Source: Pseudomonadota bacterium (GTDB taxonomy: Bacteria > Pseudomonadota > Gammaproteobacteria > Burkholderiales > Methylophilaceae). Taken from it: 64,000 nt of DNA. The notes beneath the pieces were generated by a model. The model searched no databases, had not been told where the DNA came from, and saw nothing but the letters and a program-made list of their open reading frames with translations. Below, one piece after another: positions 47,933-58,043 of the stretch; position 1 is the stretch's first letter; every line of letters starts with the position of its first letter. The stretch spans positions 1 through 64,000 of the forward strand of contig JAKOVB010000045.1 of NCBI GenBank assembly GCA_029782295.1, in the 5' to 3' direction. Position numbers and translations under genes: made by a program.

Positions 47933-48364
47933 ATGACGCGCGTCGATTTCTATTTCAACGTCGAGGACAAGTATCGCCACTTGGCGCGGCTTGCTGGAAA
48001 GGCGCTGGAAAGGCAACGGCGTCTCTTCGTGTTCGTCCGCGACGAGGAAGAGGCCGAGCAGGTTGGGCATGTCCTCTGGACGCACCAGCCGACAGGGTTT
48101 CTGCCGCATTGCCGAAGCGACGATGCACTGGCCGCTGAAACGCCGATCGTTATCGACTGGCAAGGCGAAAACCTGTTGCACGACGATGTGCTGATCAATC
48201 TGCGTCCGGATCACCCGCCGTTTTTCAGCCGCTTCAAAGGTCTGATCGAGATTGTCAGCCGCAATGAAATCGACCGCGCCGATGCCCGTGTCCGCTACCG
48301 CTTTTACCGCGACCGCGGGTACGAACTCCATTCGCATGACATTGCAGGAGCCGCGCATGAGTGA
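47933..48364 (+). CDS. holC: DNA polymerase III subunit chi
   Basis: A 143-residue clamp-loader accessory protein that binds SSB. It has the family blocks V-D-F-Y-F-N, D-E-E-E-A-E and F-L-P-H, and an I-D-W-Q-G-E-N-L strand. It follows pepA by nine bases, as in many proteobacteria. Its last 8 bases overlap the next gene. Confidence 0.9.
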   Translation: MTRVDFYFNVEDKYRHLARLAGKALERQRRLFVFVRDEEEAEQVGHVLWTHQPTGFLPHCRSDDALAAETPIVIDWQGENLLHDDVLINLRPDHPPFFSRFKGLIEIVSRNEIDRADARVRYRFYRDRGYELHSHDIAGAAHE

Positions 48365-48890
48365 GGAATCCGTGGACGACGACGGTCAATTCGAGCAGGT
48401 GCTGAGTCGTCTCGATGCGCTGATGAAGCGGAGCCATGAGCCTGTCGTCCAGCCCCCTATCCCGCCATCTCCGGTGGATGACATGCCTTTTCAGATTGTC
48501 TCCGGTGGAGATGACCCCGGGGATGCGTCAGGCGATATTCCGATTCTGACCGAAGTGTATCAGGGGGCGGCGCTGATTCCGGTGCTGGTGGATGCTGCCG
48601 AAGAGGTGCCGGTCCTGACCGAAGCCCTGCCCGTGCCTTCTGCGGGCCAGGACGAACGGGTGCAGGAAGTGGACTTGATGCAGCGAGCTGACCCCGAGCC
48701 GCCTGAAGTATCGCTGGAAGCGCAGGTGGATGCGGTGATGATCGAACTGATGCCCTTGGTGCGCGCCATGATGGCCCGGGTGGTGCAGGAAGAAGTGATG
48801 CAGATGCAGCAGGTGCTGCAGGCCCGGCTGGTTGGCGAGGCGGAGCAGGTGCTCCGCCAGCGCCTGATGGAAGGGGTTAAACCGAAATAA
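48357..48890 (+). CDS. Hypothetical acidic protein after holC
   Basis: A 177-residue protein I do not recognise by function. The N-terminal two thirds are acidic and Pro-rich (probably disordered), with repeated I/V-P-V/I-L-T-E and V-P-V-L segments. The last ~60 residues are a Met/Gln-rich helix ([13 protein letters not shown]...[10 protein letters not shown]). It overlaps holC by 8 bases and converging tpx by 14. Similar genes occupy the slot between holC and valS in relatives, but valS is not here. Confidence 0.65.
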   Translation: MSEESVDDDGQFEQVLSRLDALMKRSHEPVVQPPIPPSPVDDMPFQIVSGGDDPGDASGDIPILTEVYQGAALIPVLVDAAEEVPVLTEALPVPSAGQDERVQEVDLMQRADPEPPEVSLEAQVDAVMIELMPLVRAMMARVVQEEVMQMQQVLQARLVGEAEQVLRQRLMEGVKPK

Positions 48891-49389
48891 AGCGTGCCGC
48901 GGTCATGGCGGCATCGTAATCCGGCTCTTTGCCGATATCCTGCACCAGTTCGGAGTGCAGGACCTTGTCGTTTTCATCCAGAACGATCACCGCGCGGGCA
49001 GTCAGTCCGGCCAGCGGGTAATCCGTGATCATCACGCCGTAGTCCTTGTGGAAATCCCGGCCACGCATGGTGGAGAGGGTGACGACGTTCTGCAGGTTCT
49101 CGACTGCACAGAAACGGCTTTGGGCGAAGGGCAGGTCCGCCGAAATGACGATGACGACAGTATTGGGCAGTGCACTGGCCGCCTCGTTGAACTTGCGTGC
49201 GGAAATGGCACAGACCGCCGTGTCCAGGCTGGGCACGATATTGAGAATCTTGCGGCGACCCGAGAACTGGCTGAGCGATACGTCATTCAGATTCTTGTCC
49301 ACCAGCATGAAGCTGCGTGCGGATTCTCCAATGCGGGGGAAGGTGCCGCCGACATTGAGTGGTTCGCCCTTGAAAGTTACAGTTGCCAC
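48877..49389 (-). CDS. tpx: Thiol peroxidase (atypical 2-Cys peroxiredoxin)
   Basis: A 170-residue peroxiredoxin reducing hydrogen peroxide and alkyl peroxides through thioredoxin. The peroxidatic Cys60 lies in [15 protein letters not shown], where most Tpx have T-P-V-C-A-T. The resolving Cys94 lies in S-R-F-C-A-V-E-N. The T-x-x-C motif is thus T57-A-V-C60. The length is normal. It is a single gene converging with the hypothetical gene after holC. Confidence 0.93.
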   Translation of the reverse strand: MATVTFKGEPLNVGGTFPRIGESARSFMLVDKNLNDVSLSQFSGRRKILNIVPSLDTAVCAISARKFNEAASALPNTVVIVISADLPFAQSRFCAVENLQNVVTLSTMRGRDFHKDYGVMITDYPLAGLTARAVIVLDENDKVLHSELVQDIGKEPDYDAAMTAARFISV

Positions 49390-49665
49390 GACGAATTCTC
49401 CTCATTCCATAACCATGCGATAGCGCCAAGTATGCCTTGCCGGTCGGTGCGATGCAACCGGCATCCTTGGCTATCAGGGTGGTTGTTGGCTTCGGTTCGA
49501 AAGGTCTCAAGGGAGGGGGCCGTTCTGCCGATAACGAAAGAAAGCATGGAGGTCGGTCGGGTTGCCCGGCAATTGAGGAGCTACCTAAACATTAGGTGCT
49601 ATCTTGATGACAAGTCATGACAATTTGGCTAACATGACTCTATCAACAGCTTGGGGGTGTGCATT

Positions 49666-50676
49666 GTGCGCAGATTATTAGTTCTTGGGTGCCTGCTGGC
49701 GACCATCTTCCCTTCTATGGCTACAGAAGCGGCGACGCGTAAGCCTGTAGCCAAACACCAGAAGGCCCATGCGGCCAAGCACGTCGCAACCCGGTCTGCG
49801 GTGACAGGTCACCGGATTATCCATACTCTGCGGACGAACAAGAAATACGGCATGCAACCTGCGAGCTATCGCCGGTCCAGCAGCGTATTCAAGGACGAGG
49901 GCAGCACTGGTGGTGGACTGCGGCTGGCTTCCACCAAGGCCTTGATCGTCAACCAGAATACCGGCGAGGTTCTTTACGCCAAGAGCACTGATATGCCAAC
50001 CCCCATTGCCTCGGTCACCAAGTTGATGACTGCGATGGTGGTACTGGATGCCCATCAGCCGCTGGATGAAAAAATCACGATTACCGAAGCCGAGGTCGAT
50101 ACCCTGAAGGGTACCAGTTCCCGTTTGCGGGTTGGTACGTCCCTGACACGCGGTGAATTGTTGCAATTGGCCCTGATGGCTTCCGAGAATCGCGCGGCGG
50201 CTGCACTTGGAAACAACTACCCTGGCGGTTTCACACCGTTCGTTGCGGCCATGAATGCCAAGGCGGCTGCACTTGGCATGGCGAGATCCCGATTCGTCGA
50301 TGGCACAGGCCTGAATAGTGAAAACGTGTCGACCGCCGAGGATCTGGCCAAGATGGTCAAGGCTGCATACCAGTACCAGGAGATCCGTCAGGTGACGACG
50401 ACTCCGTCGTATGAAGTGGCGGTGCATGGCGTTGCCCGGCCGGTGGAATTCCTGAACACCAATATCCTGGTGCGTAATAGTGACTGGGAGATCGGGTTGT
50501 CCAAGACCGGGTACATCAGTGAGGCCGGACGCTGCCTGGTGATGCAGGCCAAGATCGCTGACCAGCCCATGATCATTGTTCTGCTGGATTCCTGGGGTAA
50601 ATACACCCGGATCGGTGATGCGCAGCGGATTCGCAAGTGGATCGAGAGTAGCAACGGATCTCACAAGGTCGGTTGA
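49666..50676 (+). CDS. pbpG: D-alanyl-D-alanine endopeptidase (PBP7-type)
   Basis: A 336-residue periplasmic S11 penicillin-binding protein. A signal peptide (~1-25) is followed by a basic, His-rich linker (~26-75) and the S11 catalytic domain with the full serine triad: S116-V-T-K119, S173-E-N175 and K280-T-G. It probably cleaves peptidoglycan cross-links. PbpG rather than DacA is suggested by the short C-terminus without an amphipathic anchor. The GTG start at 49666 has a GGGGG tract 6 bases upstream; TTG and GTG codons just before it are alternatives. Confidence 0.88.
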   Translation: MRRLLVLGCLLATIFPSMATEAATRKPVAKHQKAHAAKHVATRSAVTGHRIIHTLRTNKKYGMQPASYRRSSSVFKDEGSTGGGLRLASTKALIVNQNTGEVLYAKSTDMPTPIASVTKLMTAMVVLDAHQPLDEKITITEAEVDTLKGTSSRLRVGTSLTRGELLQLALMASENRAAAALGNNYPGGFTPFVAAMNAKAAALGMARSRFVDGTGLNSENVSTAEDLAKMVKAAYQYQEIRQVTTTPSYEVAVHGVARPVEFLNTNILVRNSDWEIGLSKTGYISEAGRCLVMQAKIADQPMIIVLLDSWGKYTRIGDAQRIRKWIESSNGSHKVG

Positions 50677-50690
50677 TTCAGGTCGACGAG

Positions 50691-50726
50691 CAACAAAAAA
50701 GCCGGGATTTCCCGGCTTTTTTGTTG
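50691..50726. terminator. Bidirectional terminator between pbpG and topA
   Basis: Perfect 16-bp arms (CAACAAAAAAGCCGGG and its complement) with a 4-base loop carry T-runs on both strands. It can end pbpG from the left and topA from the right. Confidence 0.92.
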
Positions 50727-50743
50727 CTCAATTTAGCTCAATG

Positions 50744-53302
50744 CTACTCCGGAGCCTTGGTGGTTTTCTTCCTGGCAGTGGTCGTTTTCTTGGTGGTGGC
50801 TGCTTTCTTGGCAGCCGGCTTTTTCGTGGCAGGGGCTTTGCGAGTTGCCGTCTTCTTGGCAGGCGTCCCCTTTGCGGCCTTGGCAGCCAGCAGTTCGAGC
50901 GCCTGCTCCAGGGTTACGGCCTCCAGTTCCATGTCCTTGGGTAACGTGGCGTTGATCTTGCCATGTTGCACGTACGGGCCGTAGCGACCGGAGAAAATCG
51001 CAATGGCGCCACCCTCGGAGGGGTGTTCCCCCAGTTCGCGTAATGGAGCTGCCTTGGCCTTGGCCTGTGCCAGCAATTCGACCGCGCGTGGCAGGTCAAT
51101 GTCGAACAGGCTGTCGGATTTCGGGATGGATTTGAAAGTGCCGTCATGGTTGAGGTAAGGGCCGAAGCGACCGAGGCCGGCGGTAATCTTTTTGCCGGTG
51201 TCCGGGTGCAGGCCGATCTCGCGAGGTAAGGCAATCAACTTCAGCGCGATGTCCAGATTGACGTTCGTCAGCGGGATTTCGCGTGGAATGCTGACGCGCT
51301 TCGGCTTCTTCTTCGGGTCATCCGCGGTCTGGCCGACCTGCAGGTAAGGGCCGTAGGGACCGTTCAGCAGGAGGATGTCCTTGCCGCTGGCGGGATCCTG
51401 GCCGACGTTGATCGGTTCGTTGCTGGCGGGTGCGTCACCGTCCAGGTTGCGGGTGTAATCGCATTCCGGGTAGCCGGTGCAGCCGATGAAGCTTCCACGC
51501 TTGCCCAGGCGTTTCGATAAAGGCTTGCCACATTTGGGGCAGGCTTCTTCCAGGATTTCCGTGCCCGGACGTTCCACATCGCTCTTGTCCGTGATCTGGC
51601 GGTTGAACCCTTGCCAGAACTCGTTCATGACCGGGATCCAGTCTCGTTCGCCGTCGGCGATGTCGTCCAGCTCGTTTTCCAGGTTGGCGGTAAAGCCGTA
51701 ATCGACGTACTGGGTAAAGTGCTCGGTCAGGAACTTGTTGACGATACGGCCGACGTCAGTAGGCTTGAAGCGCTTGTTGTCGAGCAGGACATATTCCCGA
51801 TCCTGCAGGGTCGAGATGATGCTGGCGTAAGTGGATGGACGTCCGATGCCGAATTCCTCGAGCGCCTTGACCAGGCTGGCTTCCGAATAGCGCGGCGGCG
51901 GTTCTGTGAAATGCTGGTCGCCCCAGATCTTGGAGACATCGAGCACTTCGCCGACTTCCAGCGCCGGCAGCTTGCTTTCCCCTTCTTCCTCGGTGTCGTC
52001 CTGACCTTCCATGTACACGGCGATGAAGCCTGGGAAAATCATGGTCTGGCCAGTGGCCCGGAACAGGTTGGCTTCGCTGCCGACGGCGAGGTCGACGCTC
52101 ACGGCGTCGAACCTGGCAGGAGCCATCTGGCAGGCCAGCGCGCGTTTCCAGATCATGTCATAGAGGCGGAACTGTTCCGGCGTCAGGTGATTGCGCAGAC
52201 TGTCGGGCGAGCGGCGGATGTCCGTGGGCCGGATGGCCTCGTGGGCTTCCTGCGCATTCTTTGCCTTGGTCTTGTACATGATGGGTGACTTGGGCAGGTA
52301 TTCCGCCTCGAAGTTGCCCCTGATGTAGTCGCGGATCTGCATCACCGCTTCGGTCGCAAGGCTGAAGGAGTCAGTACGCATGTAGGTAATCAGGCCGACG
52401 GTGCCTTCGGAGCCGATGCTGATGCCTTCGTACAATTGTTGCGCGATGCGCATGGCGCGACTGGTGGTAAAGCCCAGCTTTCGAACGGCTTCCTGTTGCA
52501 GGGTGGACGTCGTAAATGGTGCGGCCGGACTGCGGTTGCGCTGCTTCTTTTCTACCCTTGAAACTGTCGTCTTGCCTGCGCTGGCGGCCAGCAGCCTGCC
52601 GACGATCTCGGCTTGCTGGTCCTGGCTCGTCACAGTGAATTGCTCGACCTTGTCGCCGGCCAGCTGGATCAGCTTGGCATCGAAGCTTTGCTTCTGCTTC
52701 TTGCTTTGCAGGTGGATGGTCCAGTATTCGCGGCTCTGGAAGGCTTCGATCTCCAGTTCACGCTCGACGATCAGGCGCAGCGCCGGGCTTTGCACGCGAC
52801 CGGCAGAGAGGCCGCGACGGATTTTCTTCCACAGCAGCGGCGACAGGTTGAAGCCGACCAGGTAATCCAGCGCGCGGCGCGCCTGCTGGGCGTTGACCAG
52901 CGGCATCGAGATGTCGCGGGGTTCGTCGATGGCGTGCTGGACGGCGTTCTTGGTGATCTCGTGGAACACCACGCGCTTCATCAGCTTGTCCTTGAGCAGT
53001 TTCTTGCTCTTGAGGATTTCGGCGATATGCCAGGAAATGGCCTCCCCTTCGCGGTCCGGGTCGGTGGCCAGGTAGATGGCATCGGCCGCCTTGACCGCCT
53101 TGGCAATCGCATCGACGTGCTTGGCGTTGCGATCGATGATCTCGTACTTCATGGCGAAATCATGCTCGGTGTCGACCGCGCCCGATTTTGGGATCAGGTC
53201 GCGCACATGGCCGTACGAGGCCAGCACTTCGAAATCCTTTCCCAGGTATTTCTTCAGTGTTTTGGCCTTGGAAGGCGATTCGACGATCAGCAGTTTCGAC
53301 AT
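50744..53302 (-). CDS. topA: DNA topoisomerase I
   Basis: An 852-residue type IA topoisomerase that relaxes negative supercoils. It has a TOPRIM domain (V-E-S-P-S-K-A-K-T near 7-15 and the D-P-D-R-E-G-E motif), active-site Tyr307 in T-Y-M-R-T-D-S, one four-Cys zinc motif (C-P-K-C...C-T-G...C) and several TopA C-terminal repeats. A Lys/Ala/Thr-rich tail of ~45 residues probably binds DNA non-specifically. The tail is typical of betaproteobacteria. Confidence 0.97.
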   Translation of the reverse strand: MSKLLIVESPSKAKTLKKYLGKDFEVLASYGHVRDLIPKSGAVDTEHDFAMKYEIIDRNAKHVDAIAKAVKAADAIYLATDPDREGEAISWHIAEILKSKKLLKDKLMKRVVFHEITKNAVQHAIDEPRDISMPLVNAQQARRALDYLVGFNLSPLLWKKIRRGLSAGRVQSPALRLIVERELEIEAFQSREYWTIHLQSKKQKQSFDAKLIQLAGDKVEQFTVTSQDQQAEIVGRLLAASAGKTTVSRVEKKQRNRSPAAPFTTSTLQQEAVRKLGFTTSRAMRIAQQLYEGISIGSEGTVGLITYMRTDSFSLATEAVMQIRDYIRGNFEAEYLPKSPIMYKTKAKNAQEAHEAIRPTDIRRSPDSLRNHLTPEQFRLYDMIWKRALACQMAPARFDAVSVDLAVGSEANLFRATGQTMIFPGFIAVYMEGQDDTEEEGESKLPALEVGEVLDVSKIWGDQHFTEPPPRYSEASLVKALEEFGIGRPSTYASIISTLQDREYVLLDNKRFKPTDVGRIVNKFLTEHFTQYVDYGFTANLENELDDIADGERDWIPVMNEFWQGFNRQITDKSDVERPGTEILEEACPKCGKPLSKRLGKRGSFIGCTGYPECDYTRNLDGDAPASNEPINVGQDPASGKDILLLNGPYGPYLQVGQTADDPKKKPKRVSIPREIPLTNVNLDIALKLIALPREIGLHPDTGKKITAGLGRFGPYLNHDGTFKSIPKSDSLFDIDLPRAVELLAQAKAKAAPLRELGEHPSEGGAIAIFSGRYGPYVQHGKINATLPKDMELEAVTLEQALELLAAKAAKGTPAKKTATRKAPATKKPAAKKAATTKKTTTARKKTTKAPE

Positions 53303-53365
53303 TTAATCAGTAATAAAAAGGGGTGATGAGCGGCAGATAATAAGAGTAAACCGCTGCAAAGGGCA

Positions 53366-53390
53366 AGAAAGCGTTCAGCGAACGCTTTCT
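53366..53390 (-). terminator. Inverted repeat after the PhnA-like gene
   Basis: Perfect 10-bp arms AGAAAGCGTT/AACGCTTTCT with a 5-base loop lie directly downstream of the PhnA-like stop. No clean T-run follows on the minus strand, so it is a weak terminator or an mRNA-end stabiliser. Confidence 0.5.
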
Positions 53391-53394
53391 TTCT

Positions 53395-53736
53395 CTAAGC
53401 TTTTTTGACGAATTCCGATTTCAATTGCATGGCGCCGAAGCCGTCGATCTTGCAGTCGATGTCGTGGTCGCCTTCGATGATGCGGATGTTCTTGACCTTG
53501 GTTCCGACCTTGACCACCGAGGAGGAGCCCTTGACCTTAAGGTCCTTGATGACGGTGACGGTGTCGCCGTCGTTCAGCACGTTGCCGTTGGCGTCACGCA
53601 CGACGCGTGCCTGCTCGCCACTTTCGGCGCTGGCATTCTTGTCCCATTCGTGGGCACATTCCGGGCAGATATATAAATTGCCGTCTTCATAGGTGTAGAC
53701 GGACCCGCATTGCGGGCAGGGAGGCAGCTGGCTCAT
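53395..53736 (-). CDS. yjdM: PhnA/YjdM-family zinc-ribbon protein
   Basis: A 113-residue soluble protein. The N-terminal zinc ribbon (C8-P-Q-C11 ... C-P-E-C) is followed by a small beta-barrel domain with [15 protein letters not shown] and [17 protein letters not shown]. The family was once called alkylphosphonate utilisation protein PhnA, but a phosphonate role is not supported. The ATG at 53736 has AAGGAA upstream. It follows ttcA on the same strand. Confidence 0.9.
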   Translation of the reverse strand: MSQLPPCPQCGSVYTYEDGNLYICPECAHEWDKNASAESGEQARVVRDANGNVLNDGDTVTVIKDLKVKGSSSVVKVGTKVKNIRIIEGDHDIDCKIDGFGAMQLKSEFVKKA

Positions 53737-53761
53737 TATGATTCCTTTGGAGTGATGATGG

Positions 53762-54661
53762 TCAGGCGGTTTTACGCACGAACTCGATGCGGTTGCCTTC
53801 GGTGCCGGCGAAACTGAGCGCGGCATCCTGGTCCATGTCGCCGAACAACGGGTCTTCTTCGCCGGTCTGGCTGGAGAGCGACTTGAAATCGAACAGCCGG
53901 GTATCTGCCAGATGTGAGGGTGCAACATTAGTCAGCGCGCGGAAGATCTTTTCGGTGCGGCCGGGATATTCCAACTCCCAGGCGTTCAGCATTTTCTTGA
54001 TGTTCTGACGTTGCAGGTTTTCCTGCGAGCCGCACAGGTCACAGGGGATGATGGGGAATTCCATGCCGCGGGCGTAGGCCGCGATATCTTTCTCCGCGCA
54101 GTATGCCAGCGGGCGGATGACGATGAACTCGCCCTGGTCGGTGGCCAGCTTGGGCGGCATGGCCTTGAGCTTGGCCCCGAAGAACATGTTGAGGAACAGG
54201 GTCTGCACGATGTCGTCGCGGTGATGGCCCAATGCGATCTTGTTGCATCCCAGTTCCTGCGCGGTGCGGTAAATGATGCCGCGCCGCAGGCGTGAGCACA
54301 GGGAACAGGTCGTCTTGCCTTCCGGCACCTTTTCCTTGACGATGGAGTAGGTGTCGGCTTCGACGATGCGGTAATCCACGCCCAGCTTTTCCAGGTATTC
54401 CGGCAGGATGTGCTCTGGGAATCCCGGCTGCTTCTGGTCAAGGTTCATCGCGATCAGCTTGAAGTCCACCGGGGCGCGTTCCTGAAGTGCCAGCAGGATC
54501 ATCAGCAGCGCGTGCGAGTCCTTGCCGCCGCTCATGCAGACGAGGATGGTGTCGCCGTCCTCGATCATGTTGTAATCGCCGATGGCTTTGCCGACCGAAC
54601 TGATCAGCCTGTTGCGCAACTTGAGAAAGTTGCCGGAGACGTTGTCTGGATAATGTTGCAT
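53762..54661 (-). CDS. ttcA: tRNA 2-thiocytidine synthetase TtcA
   Basis: A 299-residue ATP- and Fe-S-dependent tRNA thiolase that makes s2C32. The PP-loop S-G-G-K-D-S lies at 44-49, and the two CxxC pairs binding the [4Fe-4S] cluster are C-S-L-C and C-D-L-C-G. The start at 54661 matches the family N-terminus (M-Q-H-Y-P-D-N). It follows the SDR gene by 11 bases. Confidence 0.94.
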   Translation of the reverse strand: MQHYPDNVSGNFLKLRNRLISSVGKAIGDYNMIEDGDTILVCMSGGKDSHALLMILLALQERAPVDFKLIAMNLDQKQPGFPEHILPEYLEKLGVDYRIVEADTYSIVKEKVPEGKTTCSLCSRLRRGIIYRTAQELGCNKIALGHHRDDIVQTLFLNMFFGAKLKAMPPKLATDQGEFIVIRPLAYCAEKDIAAYARGMEFPIIPCDLCGSQENLQRQNIKKMLNAWELEYPGRTEKIFRALTNVAPSHLADTRLFDFKSLSSQTGEEDPLFGDMDQDAALSFAGTEGNRIEFVRKTA

Positions 54662-54672
54662 TGAAATGATGG

Positions 54673-55425
54673 CTAAAGGTTGAGTGAACGGCCACCATCG
54701 ACTGCGATGACCTGGCCGGTGATGAACGGTGCGTCTTCGATCAGGAAGCGCACCGCCTTGGCGATGTCCTCCGGCTCGCCGACGCGCTTCAGCAGTGTCT
54801 GTGAGATCACGCGCTGGCGGTAGACTTCGTCGAACTGCGGGTTGTTTTCCGGCCATAGCACCGGCCCTGGTGCGACCGCGTTGACGCGCACCTCCGGTCC
54901 CAGTTCATGGGCCAGGGAGCGGGTCAGCGTGGCCAGGCCGGCCTTGGCCACGCTGTACACGACATAGCCTTTCTTGGGGCGTTCCACGTGCATGTCGGTG
55001 ATGTTGACGATGCAGCCCTGGCGTTTCTTCAGCTCGCTGGCTGCGGCCTGAGACAGGAACAGCGGTGCCTTCAGGTTGGAGCCGACCAGATCCTCCCATT
55101 CCCGTTCGCCGATTTCACCGATTTCCGTCGGATAATAGCTGGAAGCGTTGTTGATCAGCACGTCCAGCCGGCCGAAATGATGAATGGTTTCATGTACCAG
55201 TCCTGAAAGCATGGACAGGTTGTGCAGGTCGGCCTGGATGATGGCGACAGATTGCGGGCGCATCAGATTCAGTTCGGATTGCAACGCGCGGGCTTCGTTG
55301 TGCGAGCTGCGGTAATGGATCATCAGTTTGGCACCGTGCGCGTGCAACAGACGGCAGATTGCCGCGCCGACGCGCCTTGCGCCGCCGGTGATGAGCACGA
55401 CTTTGTCTTGCATGGGGTGGGTCAT
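54673..55425 (-). CDS. Pteridine reductase-like short-chain dehydrogenase
   Basis: A 250-residue classical SDR. The NADP loop is the PTR1-type T-G-G-A-R-R-V-G at 13-20, which replaces the usual G-x-x-x-G-I-G. N-N-A-S-S-Y-Y-P and catalytic Y-S-V-A-K follow, with the P-G-P-V-L-W-P segment seen in bacterial pteridine reductases (FolM/PTR1-like). It may reduce dihydropterins. It heads a short operon with ttcA and the PhnA-like gene. Confidence 0.85.
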   Translation of the reverse strand: MTHPMQDKVVLITGGARRVGAAICRLLHAHGAKLMIHYRSSHNEARALQSELNLMRPQSVAIIQADLHNLSMLSGLVHETIHHFGRLDVLINNASSYYPTEIGEIGEREWEDLVGSNLKAPLFLSQAAASELKKRQGCIVNITDMHVERPKKGYVVYSVAKAGLATLTRSLAHELGPEVRVNAVAPGPVLWPENNPQFDEVYRQRVISQTLLKRVGEPEDIAKAVRFLIEDAPFITGQVIAVDGGRSLNL

Positions 55426-55484
55426 GATGCAGGGTCAAATCCAATGAGGCGTATAATTTACCATAACAGTCGGATATTCCCGTG

Positions 55485-56636
55485 ATGACATCGCTCCCTC
55501 CCCTGACAGAAGACCAGCGTTCGGCCACTGATCGGTTGGCTGCCGCCGTGATGGCCGAGATCGCCGCAGAAGGCGGCTGGATCAGCTTTGCGCGCTATAT
55601 GGAACTCGCGCTTTATGCGCCGGGGATGGGTTATTACAGCGGAGGATCAACCAAATTCGGTGCAGGAGGAGATTTCGTCACGGCGCCGGAGATTTCCTGG
55701 TTGTTTGCCGGGACGATGGCCCGGCAGGCCGCGCAGGTGTTGCGGGAGGTGGGCGGGGATGTCCTCGAGCTCGGTGCCGGGACGGGCAGGCTGGCTGCCG
55801 GCATGTTGCAAGAGTTGCAACGCCTGGAAATGCTGCCGGAACGCTACCTGATCCTGGAAGTGAGTGCTTCCTTGCGAGAAGTCCAGCGCGAGACGCTGTC
55901 GGCCATGTTGCCGGAGGCGTTGTTTCGCCGGGTCGTGTGGCTGGAGGGGCTGCCGGCTTCGATGACCGGATTCCTGTTCGGCAACGAAGTCCTGGACGCC
56001 CTGCCTGTGCATCTCGTCTCCGGCCACGACTCGGGACTGCACGAGCGCGGGGTGGGTCGGGAAGGTGAGAGGATGGTCTGGCGCGATGTGCCACTGACTC
56101 AGCCTCAATTGCAAACCATGGCCCTCGGCGTGAGTCTGCCAGCCGGCTATGTCAGCGAATTCTGTCCTGCTGCCATGGCGCTGGTCGCCAGTCTTGCGGA
56201 AGTGCTCGAACGGGGTGCCATGCTGTTCGTGGATTACGGGTTCCCTCGCCACGAGTATTACCATCCGCAACGCGCGGCGGGGACGCTGATGTGTCATTAT
56301 CGCCAGCACGCCCACGATGACCCTTTCCTCTATCCGGGCCTGCAGGACATTACCGCACACGTCGATTTCACGGCCATCGCCGAGGCCGGCGTGGGGTGCG
56401 GGCTGGATTTCCATGGCTACACCACGCAGGCGCAGTTCCTGATTAACTGTGGCATCACCGATTTGCTGTCCCGTGTCTCGCCCTCGGACATGGCGGCTTA
56501 CCTGCCACTGGCGACGCAGGCCCAGAAGCTTATGTCGCCGGCTGAGATGGGAGAGTTGTTCAAGGTGATCGCGTTTGGCCGCGGGGTGGGGCCCATGCAG
56601 GGGTTCGTGCGGGGCGACAAGCGGCATACGTTATAA
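55485..56636 (+). CDS. MidA/NDUFAF7-family SAM-dependent methyltransferase
   Basis: A 383-residue protein of the DUF185/COG1565 family. Its SAM motif is L-E-L-G-A-G-T-G-R-L-A, preceded by family blocks I-S-F-A-R-Y-M-E-L-A-L-Y-A-P-G-M-G-Y-Y and F-G-A-G-G-D-F-V-T-A-P-E-I-S, and followed by G-N-E-V-L-D-A-L-P. Mitochondrial NDUFAF7 methylates an arginine of complex I; the bacterial substrate is unproven. The start is ATG 55485 (an in-frame GTG lies just before). A TATAAT at 55452-55457 could be its -10. It is divergent from the SDR. Confidence 0.9.
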   Translation: MTSLPPLTEDQRSATDRLAAAVMAEIAAEGGWISFARYMELALYAPGMGYYSGGSTKFGAGGDFVTAPEISWLFAGTMARQAAQVLREVGGDVLELGAGTGRLAAGMLQELQRLEMLPERYLILEVSASLREVQRETLSAMLPEALFRRVVWLEGLPASMTGFLFGNEVLDALPVHLVSGHDSGLHERGVGREGERMVWRDVPLTQPQLQTMALGVSLPAGYVSEFCPAAMALVASLAEVLERGAMLFVDYGFPRHEYYHPQRAAGTLMCHYRQHAHDDPFLYPGLQDITAHVDFTAIAEAGVGCGLDFHGYTTQAQFLINCGITDLLSRVSPSDMAAYLPLATQAQKLMSPAEMGELFKVIAFGRGVGPMQGFVRGDKRHTL

Positions 56637-56666
56637 TGCGCGCCAATTTATTCGGGTAGATTCAAC

Positions 56667-57338
56667 ATGGAACAGCAACGCCCCATCCGGAGCTTCGTTT
56701 TGCGTCAGGGCCGCCTGACCGCCGCGCAGGAACGTGCCGTGGACACCCTGCTGCCGCAATTCGGGATTGACTATGCGCCGCAGCCGCTGGACCTGAACGC
56801 AGCCTTCGGTCGTTCAGCGCCCAAGATCCTGGAAATCGGATTCGGGATGGGTGGGGCGACGGCACAGATCGCCGCCGCCAATCCGGGGCAGGATTATCTC
56901 GGCATCGAGGTGCATACGCCCGGCGTGGGTAATCTGCTCAAGCTGATGCAGGAGCAGGGGCTGACGAATCTGCGCGTGATCCAGCATGATGCCGTGGAAG
57001 TCCTGCAGCACATGATTGCGGATGGCGCACTCGACGGCGTACACATTTTCTTCCCGGATCCCTGGCCGAAGAAGCGTCACCACAAGCGGCGGCTGTTGCA
57101 GGCGGGATTCGTGGCGCTGCTATGTCGTAAGCTGAAGCCAGGTGGCTACCTGCATTTCGCGACAGACTGGGAGGAATATGCCCAGTGGACGCTGGAGGTG
57201 CTGCAGGCGGAGTCGCATCTGAAGAATACGGCGGCTGATTACGCACCGCGTCCGGAATATCGCCCGCTGACCAAGTTCGAGCAGCGCGGCCTAAACCTCG
57301 GCCACGGGGTCTGGGACCTCATCTTCCGGCGGGTTTAG
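56667..57338 (+). CDS. trmB: tRNA (guanine-N7-)-methyltransferase
   Basis: A 223-residue methyltransferase making m7G46 in tRNA. Motif I is [11 protein letters not shown], and the family signature is [14 protein letters not shown], followed by the C-terminal T-K-F-E-Q-R-G motif. The length is standard. Its last 48 bases overlap converging engB. Confidence 0.95.
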   Translation: MEQQRPIRSFVLRQGRLTAAQERAVDTLLPQFGIDYAPQPLDLNAAFGRSAPKILEIGFGMGGATAQIAAANPGQDYLGIEVHTPGVGNLLKLMQEQGLTNLRVIQHDAVEVLQHMIADGALDGVHIFFPDPWPKKRHHKRRLLQAGFVALLCRKLKPGGYLHFATDWEEYAQWTLEVLQAESHLKNTAADYAPRPEYRPLTKFEQRGLNLGHGVWDLIFRRV

Positions 57339-57920
57339 CCAGGCGCCGATCACCTTCTCGGCCTCCTCCACGCCCTGTTTCTTCAGGCTGGAGAAGAGCT
57401 GCACGGTGCAGTTGCCCCAGGTTTCGTTCAATTCCTTGCGCACGGCGCCAAGGGTTTTCATCGCTTCGGAGCGCGAAAGCTTGTCCGACTTGGTCAGCAG
57501 GACATGGATGGGCTTGCCGGTCGGCCCGAACCAATCCAGCATCTGGCGATCCAGCGGGGTCAGCGGGTGACGCGAATCCATGACCAGTACCAGCCCGAAC
57601 AGGCTGCTACGCTGGGACAGGTAGGCTGCCAACACCAGTTGCCAATGCTTGCGCATTGCTTCCGGCACCTTGGCATAGCCATATCCGGGCAGGTCGACCA
57701 GATAACGGTCCCCGCCGAGGCTGAAAAAGTTGATGAGTTGCGTGCGCCCCGGTTGTTTACTGACATAGGCCAGCCGGTTATGGTTGGCGAGCGTGTTGAT
57801 GGCGCTCGATTTCCCTGCGTTGGAACGCCCGGCGAAGGCGATCTCGATCCCGGTGGGTGGCGGCAGATCACGCATCTGGTGTGCGGAGATAAAGAATTCA
57901 GCGTTCTGGAACAGCGGCAT
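57291..57920 (-). CDS. engB: Ribosome biogenesis GTPase EngB (YsxC/YihA)
   Basis: A 209-residue GTPase for large-subunit assembly. G1 is G-R-S-N-A-G-K-S-S at 31-39, with G2/G3 T-Q-L-I-N-F-F and D-L-P-G-Y-G-Y, and G4 T-K-S-D-K-L. I placed the start at 57920 (M-P-L-F-Q-N-A-E-F), since longer readings run through the cytochrome c4 gene. It is divergent from that gene and overlaps trmB by 48 bases. Confidence 0.95.
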   Translation of the reverse strand: MPLFQNAEFFISAHQMRDLPPPTGIEIAFAGRSNAGKSSAINTLANHNRLAYVSKQPGRTQLINFFSLGGDRYLVDLPGYGYAKVPEAMRKHWQLVLAAYLSQRSSLFGLVLVMDSRHPLTPLDRQMLDWFGPTGKPIHVLLTKSDKLSRSEAMKTLGAVRKELNETWGNCTVQLFSSLKKQGVEEAEKVIGAWLNPPEDEVPDPVAEV

Positions 57921-58043
57921 AGGGTTGGTCTTCGAGTCTTGCTTGCGGGGGCGAAATGCTACCACGATACCCCGAACTTGGATAAAATGACACGCTTTCG
58001 AGTCTGATGACTCCAATCGACAAACTGTTTTAAGGGGTTGGCT

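Noticed and set aside
49613-49639. Inverted repeat AGTCATG-N13-CATGACT upstream of pbpG
   Set aside because: Short arms in an AT-rich promoter region with no known regulator match; could be chance.
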